A stretch of DNA of 64,000 nucleotides from Pseudomonas fragi (GTDB taxonomy: Bacteria > Pseudomonadota > Gammaproteobacteria > Pseudomonadales > Pseudomonadaceae). Both the position numbers and the translations under genes were made by a program. Where the stretch lies: the NCBI RefSeq assembly GCF_900105835.1, contig NZ_LT629783.1:310001-374000 (forward strand). The letters are read 5' to 3'. Below the pieces are notes generated by a model. It ran no database searches. It had not been told where the DNA came from and was given only the letters and a program-made list of their open reading frames with translations. Shown in pieces: positions 54,801 to 63,721 of this stretch; position 1 is the first letter of the stretch, and every line of letters begins with the position of its first letter.

Positions 54801-56077
54801 CCATTGCCTTCCTTTTTGTCGCCCTGTTCGTGCTGATGTTTGTCGGCATCCCGGTGGCGATATCCCTGGGTTTGTCCGGGGCCATGACCATCCTGTTTTT
54901 CAGTAACGACTCGGTGCGTTCACTGGCGATCAAGCTGTTTGAAACCAGCGAGCACTACACATTGCTGGCGATCCCGTTCTTTCTGCTGTCGGGTGCATTT
55001 ATGACCAGCGGCGGCGTGGCCCGGCGCCTTATCGATTTCGCCAACGCCTGCGTCGGCCATATCAAGGGAGGCCTGGCCATCGCCGCAATCCTGGCCTGCA
55101 TGCTGTTTGCGGCGCTGAGTGGATCTTCACCGGCCACCGTGGCGGCAGTGGGCTCGATCGTGATTGCCGGCATGGTGCGTTCTGGCTACAAGCAGGATTT
55201 TGCCGCCGGTATCGTGTGTAACGCCGGTACCCTGGGCATCCTGATACCGCCGTCGATCGTCATGGTGGTGTATGCCACTGCCACCGAAACCTCGGTGGGC
55301 AAGCTGTTTATGGCCGGTGTTGTGCCGGGCCTGTTGCTGGGGCTGGTATTGATGGTGACCATCTACATCATGGCGCGGGTGAAAGACATGCCCTCGCTGC
55401 CTCGCGCTTCGTTCAAGGAAATCGTCACTGCAGGGCGCCGGGCCGGTTGGGGGTTGATGCTGATTGTGATCATCCTTGGCGGTATTTACTCGGGCATGTT
55501 CACACCGACTGAAGCGGCTGCCGTGGCGGCGGTCTATGCGGCATTCGTGGCGATCTTTATCTACAAGGACATGACCATTCGTGAATGCCCGAAGGTGATT
55601 GTCGAGGCGGGCAAACTGAGTGTGGTGCTGATGTTTATCATCGCCAACGCCATGCTTTTTGCCCATGTGCTGACCACTGAACAGATCCCGCAGTCGATCA
55701 CCGCCTGGGTGGTGGAGCAGGGCTTTACGCCAATTGAATTCCTGCTGGTGGTCAATATCGTGTTGCTGGTTGCCGGCACCTTTATGGAGCCTTCGGCAAT
55801 CATCCTGATTCTGGCGCCGATCCTGTTCCCGATTGCGATGCAACTGGGCATTGATCCGATCCACCTGGGCATCATCATGGTGGTGAATATGGAGATCGGC
55901 CTGATCACGCCACCCACCGGGCTTAACCTGTTTGTCACCTCGGCGGTGACGGGCATGCCGCTGACTCGCGTGGTGCGTGCGGTGTCGCCTTGGTTGCTGG
56001 TGATGCTGGCGTTCCTGGTGCTGGTGACCTATGTGCCATTTGTGTCGTTGGCGTTGCCGAACTGGTTGGGGATGTAG
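54797..56077 (+). CDS. dctM: TRAP transporter large membrane subunit (DctM)
   Basis: 426 residues, about twelve membrane helices; DctM signatures FVGIPVAISLGLSGAMTILF, ALSGSSPATVAAVGSIV and EIGLITPPTGLNLFV. It is the sodium-coupled permease and the last gene of the itaconate operon. A REP array follows instead of an intrinsic terminator. Confidence 0.95.
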   Translation: MTIAFLFVALFVLMFVGIPVAISLGLSGAMTILFFSNDSVRSLAIKLFETSEHYTLLAIPFFLLSGAFMTSGGVARRLIDFANACVGHIKGGLAIAAILACMLFAALSGSSPATVAAVGSIVIAGMVRSGYKQDFAAGIVCNAGTLGILIPPSIVMVVYATATETSVGKLFMAGVVPGLLLGLVLMVTIYIMARVKDMPSLPRASFKEIVTAGRRAGWGLMLIVIILGGIYSGMFTPTEAAAVAAVYAAFVAIFIYKDMTIRECPKVIVEAGKLSVVLMFIIANAMLFAHVLTTEQIPQSITAWVVEQGFTPIEFLLVVNIVLLVAGTFMEPSAIILILAPILFPIAMQLGIDPIHLGIIMVVNMEIGLITPPTGLNLFVTSAVTGMPLTRVVRAVSPWLLVMLAFLVLVTYVPFVSLALPNWLGM

Positions 56078-56099
56078 TGGTGGGGGGGCAGTCAGGTAG

Positions 56100-56580
56100 A
56101 ACGAGTTGCTTGCATCGCAGGCAAGCCAGCTCCCACAGGTTGTGTGTCGCCTTGCAGTGAACAGTGTGGGGGCGAACAGTGTGGGAGCGGGCTTGCTCGC
56201 GATGCGGGCGGCGCGGTCTGTCAGTTAAACCGAGGTGCTGCCAAGCCAACTCCCACAGGTTGTGTGTCGCCTTGCAGTGAACAGTGTGGGAGCGGGCTTG
56301 CTCGCGATGCGGGCAGGGTGGTCTGTCAGTTAAACGAGGTGCTGCCAAGCCAACTCCCACAGGTTGTGTGTCGCCTTGCAGTGAGCAGTGTGGGAGCGGG
56401 CTTGCTCGCGATGCGGGCAGGGTGGTCTGTCAGTTAAACGAGGTGCTGCCAAGCCAACTCCCACAGGTTGTGTGTCGCCTTGCAGTGAACAGTGTGGGAG
56501 CGGGCTTGCTCGCGATGCGGGCGGCGCGGTCTGTCAGTTAAACCGAGGTACTGCCAGCCAGCGCCCACAGGTCTGCGACA
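56100..56580. repeat. Tandem REP array, ~104-bp unit, about four copies
   Basis: TGTGTGTCGCCTTGCAGTGA begins at 56141, 56261, 56365 and 56469: two exact 104-bp steps and one 120-bp step due to a 16-bp insertion in the first unit. Each unit has a REP arm GTGGGAGCGGGCTTGCTCG, the motif CTGTCAGTTAAAC, and a degenerate inverted arm AAGCCAACTCCCACAGG. It occupies most of the 649-bp gap after dctM; the remaining 56581-56726 is the promoter region of the next gene. Open frames across it are artefacts. Confidence 0.93.
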
Positions 56581-56726
56581 GGTTGTAGCGGGCCAACCGG
56601 TTAGCTTGGCACCTTGCCAAGTCAGTCGGTTGGACCGGGGCGCCTGCTCATTGGGGCAGGCGCCGCTCGGGGAGGTATACTCGTGCGCCTCGCAACCCAC
56701 CCAACTCATCTGTATCGGAATTCCCC

Positions 56727-57938
56727 ATGAGCAGTTCTCTTTCCATAACGCCTGCGCGCAAGCCGATTGCGCCGCTGGTGGCCTTTGTCTTGCTGGTGCT
56801 GGGCGCCGTGTTTCTGCAAAACAGTGTCGGTTCGCGCCAGGTGCTGTTGCTGATTGTCGGCGCAGCACTGGGCCTGACCCTTTACCACGCGGCATTCGGC
56901 TTTACCTCGGCCTGGCGGGTCTTTATCAATGATCGCCGTGGCGCAGGCTTGCGCGCGCAAATGGTGATGCTGGCTGTGGCCGTGGTGCTGTTTTTCCCGG
57001 CGTTGGGCGCGGGCACCCTGTTTGGTCAGCCGGTGGTCGGGCTGGTGGCGCCGATCGGCGTGTCGGTGGTGTTCGGTGCGTTTATTTTCGGCATCGGCAT
57101 GCAACTGGGCGGCGGCTGTGCCTCAGGCACCCTGTTTACCGTGGGCGGCGGCAATGCGCGCATGCTGGTGACCCTGTTTTTCTTTATCTGCGGATCATTG
57201 ATTGCCACCCAGCATGTTGACTGGTGGTTTGCCCTGCCTGCGTTTCCAGCGACCTCTATCGTCAAAAGCCTCGGCGTGGTTCCCGCCTTGCTGCTGAGCC
57301 TGGCCGTGTTCGCGGTCATCGCCGCGGTGACTGTGCGCCTGGAGAAATCCCGGCACGGTACCCTTGAAGCAGGCGTGACCAGTGAGCATCAGGGCCTGCG
57401 ACGCTTTTTGCGTGGGCCGTGGCCATTGGTGTGGGGGGCGATTGGCCTCGCGCTGCTCAACTACGCCACGCTGGCCCTGGCCGGGCGGCCGTGGGGCATT
57501 ACCTCGGCGTTCGCGCTATGGGGCGCCAAGGCGGCCAGCGGGCTGGGGGTTGATGTCAGCAGTTGGGGGTTCTGGCAGATGCCGGGCAATGCCAAGGCAC
57601 TGGCCGCGCCGGTGTGGGAAGACATCACCAGCGTGATGGACATTGGTATTGTCCTCGGTGCGCTGTTGGCCGCAGGTCTGGCCGGGCGTTTTGCCCCCAG
57701 CCTGAATATTCCGCTGCGCTCGCTGGTGGCGGCGGTGATTGGTGGTTTGCTGCTCGGCTATGGTTCGCGTCTGGCCTATGGCTGCAATATTGGCGCGTAC
57801 TTCAGCGGCATCGCTTCGGGCAGCCTGCATGGCTGGGTATGGCTGGTGGCGGCGTTTATCGGCAACAGTGTGGGCGTGCGCCTGCGGCCGTTGTTCTTTG
57901 CCGGCGAGCGGCCACAGGTGGCGTTGAGCGGCTGCTGA
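56727..57938 (+). CDS. YeeE/YedE family transporter (TsuA-like, sulfur compounds)
   Basis: 403 residues, many short membrane helices. The two conserved cysteine motifs of the family are present: GGGCASGTLFTVGGG and YGCNIGAYFSGIASGSLHGW. TsuA imports thiosulfate through a chain of cysteines; selenium-linked relatives (YedE) exist. No TsuB/TusA partner is beside it here. An intrinsic terminator follows. Confidence 0.9.
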   Translation: MSSSLSITPARKPIAPLVAFVLLVLGAVFLQNSVGSRQVLLLIVGAALGLTLYHAAFGFTSAWRVFINDRRGAGLRAQMVMLAVAVVLFFPALGAGTLFGQPVVGLVAPIGVSVVFGAFIFGIGMQLGGGCASGTLFTVGGGNARMLVTLFFFICGSLIATQHVDWWFALPAFPATSIVKSLGVVPALLLSLAVFAVIAAVTVRLEKSRHGTLEAGVTSEHQGLRRFLRGPWPLVWGAIGLALLNYATLALAGRPWGITSAFALWGAKAASGLGVDVSSWGFWQMPGNAKALAAPVWEDITSVMDIGIVLGALLAAGLAGRFAPSLNIPLRSLVAAVIGGLLLGYGSRLAYGCNIGAYFSGIASGSLHGWVWLVAAFIGNSVGVRLRPLFFAGERPQVALSGC

Positions 57939-57950
57939 ATATTCCGGGCA

Positions 57951-57980
57951 GGGGCTGCCTGATGGACTGCAGCCCCTTTT
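57951..57980 (+). terminator. Intrinsic terminator after the YeeE/YedE gene
   Basis: GGGGCTGC (57951-57958), 10-nt loop, GCAGCCCC (57969-57976), then TTTT. Confidence 0.85.
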
Positions 57981-57983
57981 GGA

Positions 57984-58349
57984 TCAGCGGCGATAATCGC
58001 GGTGATGGTTGTCGTAGCGCTGGTGCATGGCCCGGTCATGGCGGCGGCGCTCGGCTTCACGGCGGGCTTGCTCGCGGCGCCATTGATCGCGACGCCAGTT
58101 TTCCCTGCGCCGCTCGTCCCGGCGCGCTTGCCAGCGGTTGTCGTAGCGGTGGTGGTCGTCACGGGCAAGCAGGGGCGCGGGTTGTTCACCGGCCAGCGCT
58201 GGCCAGGGGTTGGCTGCCGCCGCTTCAAGGGCTGCAGGTTGAGTGGCAAAAGCCGCGGGCAAGGCTTTTGTCGGTGTAGCAGATGCCGAGCCCATTGCCG
58301 CAAACGCGAACAGGCTCAAAAGCACCATCCGTGGGGCGTGGAATTTCAT
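57984..58349 (-). CDS. Exported Arg/His-rich small protein of unknown function
   Basis: 121 residues with a signal peptide (MKFHAPRMVLLSLFAFAAMG, cleavage near ASA). The mature C-terminal half is extremely basic: Arg/His/Asp-rich repeats such as RRDERRRENWRRDQW. No catalytic motif seen. It could bind metals or polyanions; this is inference from composition only. Convergent with the transporter gene. Confidence 0.72.
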   Translation of the reverse strand: MKFHAPRMVLLSLFAFAAMGSASATPTKALPAAFATQPAALEAAAANPWPALAGEQPAPLLARDDHHRYDNRWQARRDERRRENWRRDQWRREQARREAERRRHDRAMHQRYDNHHRDYRR

Positions 58350-58528
58350 GAGCGAAGATAACCTCTGAATATCATTCGAATGTGTGGCTCTCTACTGCGC
58401 AACGCCGCGCGGGGCGCGCTTGCCGGGCAGATAAGCGTATTCACATAGACAGGTAAACCGGGAAAAGTTCGATAGCCTGTTGCTTGCCAGCACCCTCCGG
58501 CAGGTATCGGCTTTCAGCACAGCAGCAT

Positions 58529-58556
58529 AAAAAACGGCGCCTGAGCGCCGTTTTGC
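58529..58556 (-). terminator. Intrinsic terminator for the purine permease gene
   Basis: On the minus strand AAAACGGCGC-TCAG-GCGCCGTTTT is followed by TT (58554 down to 58529): a 10-bp stem with a 4-nt loop, 18 bp after the permease stop. Confidence 0.9.
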
Positions 58557-58571
58557 CAAGGTTATTGCTGC

Positions 58572-60086
58572 CTAGTGCTCTTGCTCGAAGCTTTTTTTAC
58601 GCAGGGCCGGAGCCTGTTCAGGATGCTCGTCGGACTCGACTACTGGCACTTCCTTGCCATTGCAGTCAAACAGCTTGCCATCGCGAAACACATCACCATC
58701 GTTGAGGCAGCTGATATCCCGCGAGCGCAGGATGCGGTCGCTGGCGGCGACGAATACCGATTGCTGGTCGGAGTTGCCGGCCCGCAGATGGTTGAACAGC
58801 AGGTTGAGCAGGATGGCCATGATTGCGGCCGAGCTGATGCCGGAGTGGAAGATGGTCTCGAACCAGGTCGGGAAGTGCTGGTAAAAGTTGGGTGCTGCAA
58901 TCGGGATCATGCCGAAACCGATGGATGTTGCGACGATGATCAGGTTCATGTTGTTGCGATAGTCCACCTGGGCCAGGGTGCGGATGCCACTGGCTGCGAC
59001 GGTGCCAAACAGCACCAGGCCAGCACCGCCCAGCACGGCAGTGGGCACGGCGGCGACCAGGCGCCCCATCACCGGCAGCAGTCCCAGGGTTACCAGGATC
59101 AGCCCGCCGGTGGCCACCACATAGCGGCTCTTGATTCCGGTCACGGCGACCAGGCCAACGTTCTGCGCAAAGGCGCTCTGGGTGAAGGAGCCAAACAGCG
59201 GCGCCAGTGCACTGGAAATCATGTCGGCGCGCAGACCATTGCCAAGGCGTTTGGCGTCGACCTTGGTTTCGATGATCTCGCCCACCGCGAGGATATCGGC
59301 GGAGGTCTCGACCATGGTCACGATAATCACGATCAGCATCGACAGAATGGCCGCGAGGCGGAACTCGGGCATGCCGAAGTGCAGTACTTCGGGCAATGCC
59401 ACCAGCGGGCCTTCCAGCACCCGGGAGAAGTCGGTCATGCCAACGGCGGTCGCCACCAGTGTGCCGATAACGATTGCCAGCAGAATCGACAGGCGCGAGA
59501 TACTGGCACTGCCCAGCTTGCTGAGCAGCAGCACGAGCACCAGGGTGATTGCCGCCAGGCCAATATTGGCCATGCTGCCGAACTCAGGTGACTGACTGTT
59601 GCCGCCCATGGCCCAGCGTGCCGTGACCGGCATCAGGGTCAGACCGATGGTGGTGATGACAATGCCCGTCACCAGGGGCGGAAAGTACTTGGTGATGCTG
59701 GAAAACAGCGGTGTGATCAGCAGGCCGATCACGGAAGCCACGATCACCGCCCCGAACACCACCGGCAGGCCTCCTGCGCCGTCACCGCCAATGATGGCGA
59801 CCATGGTGGAGACACCGGCGAAGGACACCCCCTGCACCAGCGGCAGGCGACAGCCAAAGAAAGGGATGCCCAGTGTCTGCAACAGTGTGGCCAGGCCACC
59901 GGCGAACAGCGAAGCGGCGATCAACAGGCCAACGTCGGCCGATGAGAGGCCGGCTGCCTGGCCAATGATCAGGGGCACCGCAATGATGCCCCCATACATT
60001 GTCAGGACGTGCTGCAGGCCGTAGGCCAGGTTGGCGCCAGTACCGAGGTTTTCGTCTTCTGGACGAGGGGAAGAGGTAGAAGTCAT
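58572..60086 (-). CDS. NCS2 nucleobase permease (urate/xanthine type)
   Basis: 504 residues, about 14 membrane segments. NCS2 features: YGLQHVLTMYGGIIAVPLII near the start, the Glu-containing VETSADILAVGEI helix and the QNVGLVAVTGIKSRYV motif. The VETSADILA sequence fits urate/xanthine carriers such as UacT and XanP better than uracil carriers. A hydrophilic C-terminal tail of ~90 residues is added. Downstream of the deaminase on the same strand with a 96-bp gap that has its own dyad. Confidence 0.9.
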   Translation of the reverse strand: MTSTSSPRPEDENLGTGANLAYGLQHVLTMYGGIIAVPLIIGQAAGLSSADVGLLIAASLFAGGLATLLQTLGIPFFGCRLPLVQGVSFAGVSTMVAIIGGDGAGGLPVVFGAVIVASVIGLLITPLFSSITKYFPPLVTGIVITTIGLTLMPVTARWAMGGNSQSPEFGSMANIGLAAITLVLVLLLSKLGSASISRLSILLAIVIGTLVATAVGMTDFSRVLEGPLVALPEVLHFGMPEFRLAAILSMLIVIIVTMVETSADILAVGEIIETKVDAKRLGNGLRADMISSALAPLFGSFTQSAFAQNVGLVAVTGIKSRYVVATGGLILVTLGLLPVMGRLVAAVPTAVLGGAGLVLFGTVAASGIRTLAQVDYRNNMNLIIVATSIGFGMIPIAAPNFYQHFPTWFETIFHSGISSAAIMAILLNLLFNHLRAGNSDQQSVFVAASDRILRSRDISCLNDGDVFRDGKLFDCNGKEVPVVESDEHPEQAPALRKKSFEQEH

Positions 60087-60110
60087 GGTGAGTAGCTCGC
60101 TTTTGTTATT

Positions 60111-60124
60111 TTAGATGCGTCTAA
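60111..60124. promoter_or_regulatory. Dyad TTAGA-N4-TCTAA upstream of the permease
   Basis: 5-bp perfect arms, 25 bp before the permease start codon. Candidate operator. The binding protein is unknown. Confidence 0.4.
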
Positions 60125-60144
60125 CAGCACGTTTTCAGTTGCAT

Positions 60145-60172
60145 CCGTTGAGCCCGTTCAGGCACTCAACGG
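60145..60172 (-). other. Hairpin between deaminase and permease genes
   Basis: CCGTTGAG (60145-60152) pairs with CTCAACGG (60165-60172) over a 12-nt loop. No T-run on the minus strand, so a processing or stabilising hairpin rather than a terminator. Confidence 0.4.
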
Positions 60173-60182
60173 CCTGAAGGGG

Positions 60183-61541
60183 TTATTCACCGCTGACCAA
60201 CTGGTGGGCCAACTGGTTGTGGCGTTCCAGCACCCGCGGCAGGTCGACGGTGGTGAGCTGACCGTCCTTGACCACCACGCGGCCATTGATCACGCTGGTA
60301 TGGACGTGAGTCGGGGTACAGAACACCAGCGCTGCCAGCGGGTCGTGATGGGCCCCGGCATAGGCCAGATGGCCCAGGTCGAAAGCGACAAAATCCGCCA
60401 CCATGCCAGGTGCCAGTGCACCAATATCATTGCGGTTAAGCACCTTGGCGCCCCCCAATGTGGCAATTTCCAGGGCCTCGCGAGCGGACATCGCATCGGG
60501 GCCAAACCCGACCCGCTGCAACAGCAGGGCCTGACGTACTTCACCAATCATGCTGGCGCCATCGTTGGACGCCGAACCGTCCACCCCCAACCCCACCGGC
60601 ACGCCGTGGTCGCGCATCCTGCGAATCGGCGCGATGCCTGAAGCCAGGCGCATGTTCGAACACGGGCAGTGGGCAACCCCGGTGCCGGTGCGGGCGAACA
60701 GCTCAATACCGTGCTGATCGAGTTGTACGCAATGGGCGTGCCAGACATCGGGGCCGACCCAGCCCAGGTCTTCGGCGTACTCGGCAGGGGTCATGCCGAA
60801 CTTCTCGCGGCTGTAGGCGATGTCACTGACGTTCTCGGCAAGGTGGGTGTGCAGCGATACCCCGTACTGGCGGGCGAGCACTGCGGCCTCGCGCATCAGG
60901 TCGCGGCTGACCGAGAAGGGCGAGCAGGGCGCCACGACCATGCGCAGCATCGAGCCATGACGCGGGTCGTGGTAGTCCTCGATCAGACGCTGGGACTCTT
61001 TGAGAATATGGCTCTCTTTCTCCACCACCGAGTCCGGTGGCAAGCCGCCCTGGCTACGGCCCACACTCATGCTGCCGCGTGCGGCGTGAAAGCGCATGCC
61101 GATCTCTGCAGCGGCATGGATGCTGTCGTCCAGCTTGCAGCCGTTGGGGTAGATGTACAGGTGGTCGCTGGAGGTGGTGCAGCCGGAAAGAATCAGCTCT
61201 GCCATTGCCGTTTGAGTCGAAACCGCGATCATTTCCGGCGTGAGTCGCGCCCAGATTGGATACAAGTTGTTGAGCCAATTGAACAGCTCGCCGTCCTGGG
61301 CTGCCGGCACAACGCGGGTCAGGCTCTGGTACATATGGTGATGGGTGTTGACCAGGCCCGGGATCACCACCTTGCCGGTCATGTCCAGAATCACGTCGGC
61401 CTGTTGCGGCAGGGATTCGCTGGGGCCGACCTGCTTGATCAGGTTGTCTTCGATAAACAGGCCACCGCGCCTGATTTCCCTGCGTTCACCATCCATTGTG
61501 ACCAGCAGTTCGGCGTTCTTGACCAGTAAAGTCTTTGCCAT
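60183..61541 (-). CDS. 8-oxoguanine deaminase-like amidohydrolase
   Basis: 452 residues. Amidohydrolase superfamily: PGLVNTHHHMYQSLTRV (metal HxH), SLHTHLAENVSDIAYS, HAHCVQLDQHG and the catalytic Asp in GVDGSASNDGASM. Size and sequence match the P. aeruginosa PA0142 type, shown to deaminate 8-oxoguanine (to urate) and isocytosine. With the adjoining permease this forms a purine uptake and breakdown pair. Guanine deaminase or hydroxydechloroatrazine-hydrolase-like activity are alternatives. Confidence 0.88.
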   Translation of the reverse strand: MAKTLLVKNAELLVTMDGERREIRRGGLFIEDNLIKQVGPSESLPQQADVILDMTGKVVIPGLVNTHHHMYQSLTRVVPAAQDGELFNWLNNLYPIWARLTPEMIAVSTQTAMAELILSGCTTSSDHLYIYPNGCKLDDSIHAAAEIGMRFHAARGSMSVGRSQGGLPPDSVVEKESHILKESQRLIEDYHDPRHGSMLRMVVAPCSPFSVSRDLMREAAVLARQYGVSLHTHLAENVSDIAYSREKFGMTPAEYAEDLGWVGPDVWHAHCVQLDQHGIELFARTGTGVAHCPCSNMRLASGIAPIRRMRDHGVPVGLGVDGSASNDGASMIGEVRQALLLQRVGFGPDAMSAREALEIATLGGAKVLNRNDIGALAPGMVADFVAFDLGHLAYAGAHHDPLAALVFCTPTHVHTSVINGRVVVKDGQLTTVDLPRVLERHNQLAHQLVSGE

Positions 61542-62029
61542 GGGTATTCCTCTTCCGTTTGGAGTTTGCTTTCAACGTAATGCTGTTGCAGGCATCGGTT
61601 TTCGGCTTGAGCCAAGCCCTGGCAGCCGGATACAGCATGGCCGGGCAGGGGCGGTCGGTTCACTGGCACACCCATGGGCGCAGTGAATGCGGGATGACAT
61701 GCGCCGGTTTGGCGCGGTGGATTGAAGTTGCTGTGCAAGCTGCATGGTGATTGACCGTCGCAATACGCAGCGGCGTTTGCCGGTGTCGTAGGCGTGCAGC
61801 GATGTAACCAGAATTGGTTATTATTGTATACAGTTAAAAATGCAGTGTTATTGCCGATTGTGGCCGGGATATGGTTTTGCGGGTGTGTGGTGGGTAGATC
61901 CGCTCAGCATGGGGCCTGTTTAGCCGCTGATGTCGGGCTTTGGCTTTGCTCCAGGCGCAGGATTGCCCAGGCAACGCCAAGCCCCCTCACAGAAGGGTGT
62001 CGCCCGCAATGGCCGGGCAAGCCATGCGC
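61542..62029. other. 488-bp gap upstream of the deaminase with paired dyads
   Basis: No credible gene. The notable part is 61805-61832, where TAACCA-GAAT-TGGTTA (61805-61820) is followed directly by TGTATACA (61825-61832) in an AT-rich patch. It is ~265 bp from the deaminase start. Confidence 0.5.
61805..61832. promoter_or_regulatory. Two adjacent dyads, one TGTATACA
   Basis: A 6+4+6 inverted repeat followed four bases later by the palindrome TGTATACA, within ATTGTATACAGTT. TTGTATACAA-like sites are used by several FCD-type GntR regulators; no such regulator lies in this window. Confidence 0.45.
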
Positions 62030-62401
62030 TTAAACCCAGTGAACCGGTGTGTCGACATAGATATGGGTTTGCTTGTGCGCCACAAAGGGCGTGTCGAGCG
62101 TGCCCAGGGCAATGGAAACCCAGTCGGCGAATTCACCTTCGCTGCGTGACCAGAACAGGTTGGAACCGCACTTCGAGCAGAACTCGCGCACCACCGTGGC
62201 CGAGGAGGGGTAGGCGGTGATCTTGTCGGCACCCTGAAGCACCCGCAGTGCGCTACGCGCAACGCTGGCATAGGAGGCAAAGGCCGCACCGTGGCCTTTG
62301 CGACACTGGCCGCAATGGCAATGGCTCACCGCTTTTGGCGCCGTTAGCAGTTCATAGCGCACCGCTGCGCACAGGCAGCTTCCTTGATATCTCTCTGGCA
62401 T
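62030..62401 (-). CDS. GFA (glutathione-dependent formaldehyde-activating) family zinc protein
   Basis: 123 residues from MPERYQGSCLCAAVRYELLT with a CAGGGA site upstream. Zinc-binding cysteines in CLCAAVRY, HCHCGQCRKGHG and FCSKCGSNLFW. Despite the name, most members have no proven formaldehyde activity; function unknown. Confidence 0.92.
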   Translation of the reverse strand: MPERYQGSCLCAAVRYELLTAPKAVSHCHCGQCRKGHGAAFASYASVARSALRVLQGADKITAYPSSATVVREFCSKCGSNLFWSRSEGEFADWVSIALGTLDTPFVAHKQTHIYVDTPVHWV

Positions 62402-62584
62402 GTGTACGTCCCTGACCCTGAAAAACACGGACTCTAGCACCTCGACGCAATCCCTTGAACGACGTTCGCGATGACGTCATCGACCAAAATCTGGCGCCAA
62501 AAATGCCACATAAAACGCTTATTTGGCCATTAATTTGCTATCAGGCTATGATCAAGGCGTTTTTCCAATTGGACACCCCGAGTT

Positions 62585-63448
62585 ATGGCCGTTGACCTGC
62601 AGGCGCTCTATCCCAAACTGATCCATCTGATGCTGGACACGGTGTTTGTGGTCGACAGGGACAACCGCATTGCCTTTGTCAGTGATGCCTGCCAGGCCCT
62701 GCTTGGTTACCGTGCCGACGAGCTTACGGGGGCCTTGATCACGGACTATATCCACCCTGAGGACCTGGCGATTTCGCGCGCCTCCATTGTCCGGGTGATG
62801 AATGGCCAGCCCCATGTTGATTTTCGCAACCGCTATATCCGCAAGGATGGCGGGGTTGTGCATATCCTCTGGGCCGCCTTCTGGTCTGAGGATGTCGGTG
62901 CGCGGATCGGGGTTGCACGGGACGTGACAGCCTTGAGGGCGGCCGAGGACGAATTGCGCTTTCTGGCCCATCACGACCCGCTGACCCAACTGCCCAACCG
63001 TGCGCTGTTCAATGACCGCCTGGAAACGGCCCTGCGCGCTGCGCGCCGACGCAACAGCACATTGGCCCTGCTGTTTGTGGACATGAATGATTTCAAGGGC
63101 ATCAATGATGTCTACGGGCATGCCATTGGCGATCGCGTGTTGCGCATGGCTGCGCAGCGCCTGCACGGTTGCGTGCGCGAATCGGACACGGTGGCGCGCA
63201 TGGGCGGTGATGAGTTCACTGTGCTGTTGACCGATATCCAGTCAACCGACGATGTGGCCTGGAAGGTCGAACAGATTAGTGTGGCGATGGCCGAGCCGCT
63301 CGGGGCTGAATTCGGCGGGATCCAGATGCCGTCCTGCAGTATCGGCATGGCCTTTTACCCCGTGGACGGGGAGGATGCCGATACGTTGCTCAGCCATGCC
63401 GATGGCGATATGTACCGGATTAAACGGCAACGCTCCAGGGCCGGGTGA
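62585..63448 (+). CDS. PAS-GGDEF diguanylate cyclase
   Basis: 287 residues. PAS domain ~10-118 (VFVVDRDNRIAFVSDACQAL, GARIGVARDVTAL). GGDEF domain ~125-285 with DPLTQLPNRALF, MNDFKGINDVYGHAIGD and an intact MGGDEFTVLL. An RxxD inhibitory site (RESD) sits five residues before GGDEF. It should make c-di-GMP, with feedback inhibition, under PAS control. No membrane segment. It is short, with no EAL domain. Confidence 0.93.
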   Translation: MAVDLQALYPKLIHLMLDTVFVVDRDNRIAFVSDACQALLGYRADELTGALITDYIHPEDLAISRASIVRVMNGQPHVDFRNRYIRKDGGVVHILWAAFWSEDVGARIGVARDVTALRAAEDELRFLAHHDPLTQLPNRALFNDRLETALRAARRRNSTLALLFVDMNDFKGINDVYGHAIGDRVLRMAAQRLHGCVRESDTVARMGGDEFTVLLTDIQSTDDVAWKVEQISVAMAEPLGAEFGGIQMPSCSIGMAFYPVDGEDADTLLSHADGDMYRIKRQRSRAG

Positions 63449-63721
63449 CAAGGGGCTGGGTACCTGCGGCAAAATGGCCTGATAAATCCCCGGCTGCTCT
63501 CTTCAACTTGTACCTGTGTGCGGCTACTATGCGCGCCCTGATTCTGCCTGGTCGATGCTTGTCTTGAGCCTTGCCTGTCACTTGTTCGCCACGTCCGTGG
63601 CGTCGAGGACGCACAATCACACACCCCGGTTTTTCTGTCTCGCCCCGGCCTGTGCCGGCAGGTGCCGCTGTGCTTTTGCCCGAGCGGGTTAGCCATTGAT
63701 CAATGAGGTCTAGAGTCAATC

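Noticed and set aside
56100..56580. Possible CRISPR array or small coding genes in the 104-bp repeats
   Set aside because: The spacers are not unique; units contain REP arms, and the open frames repeat with the DNA period.
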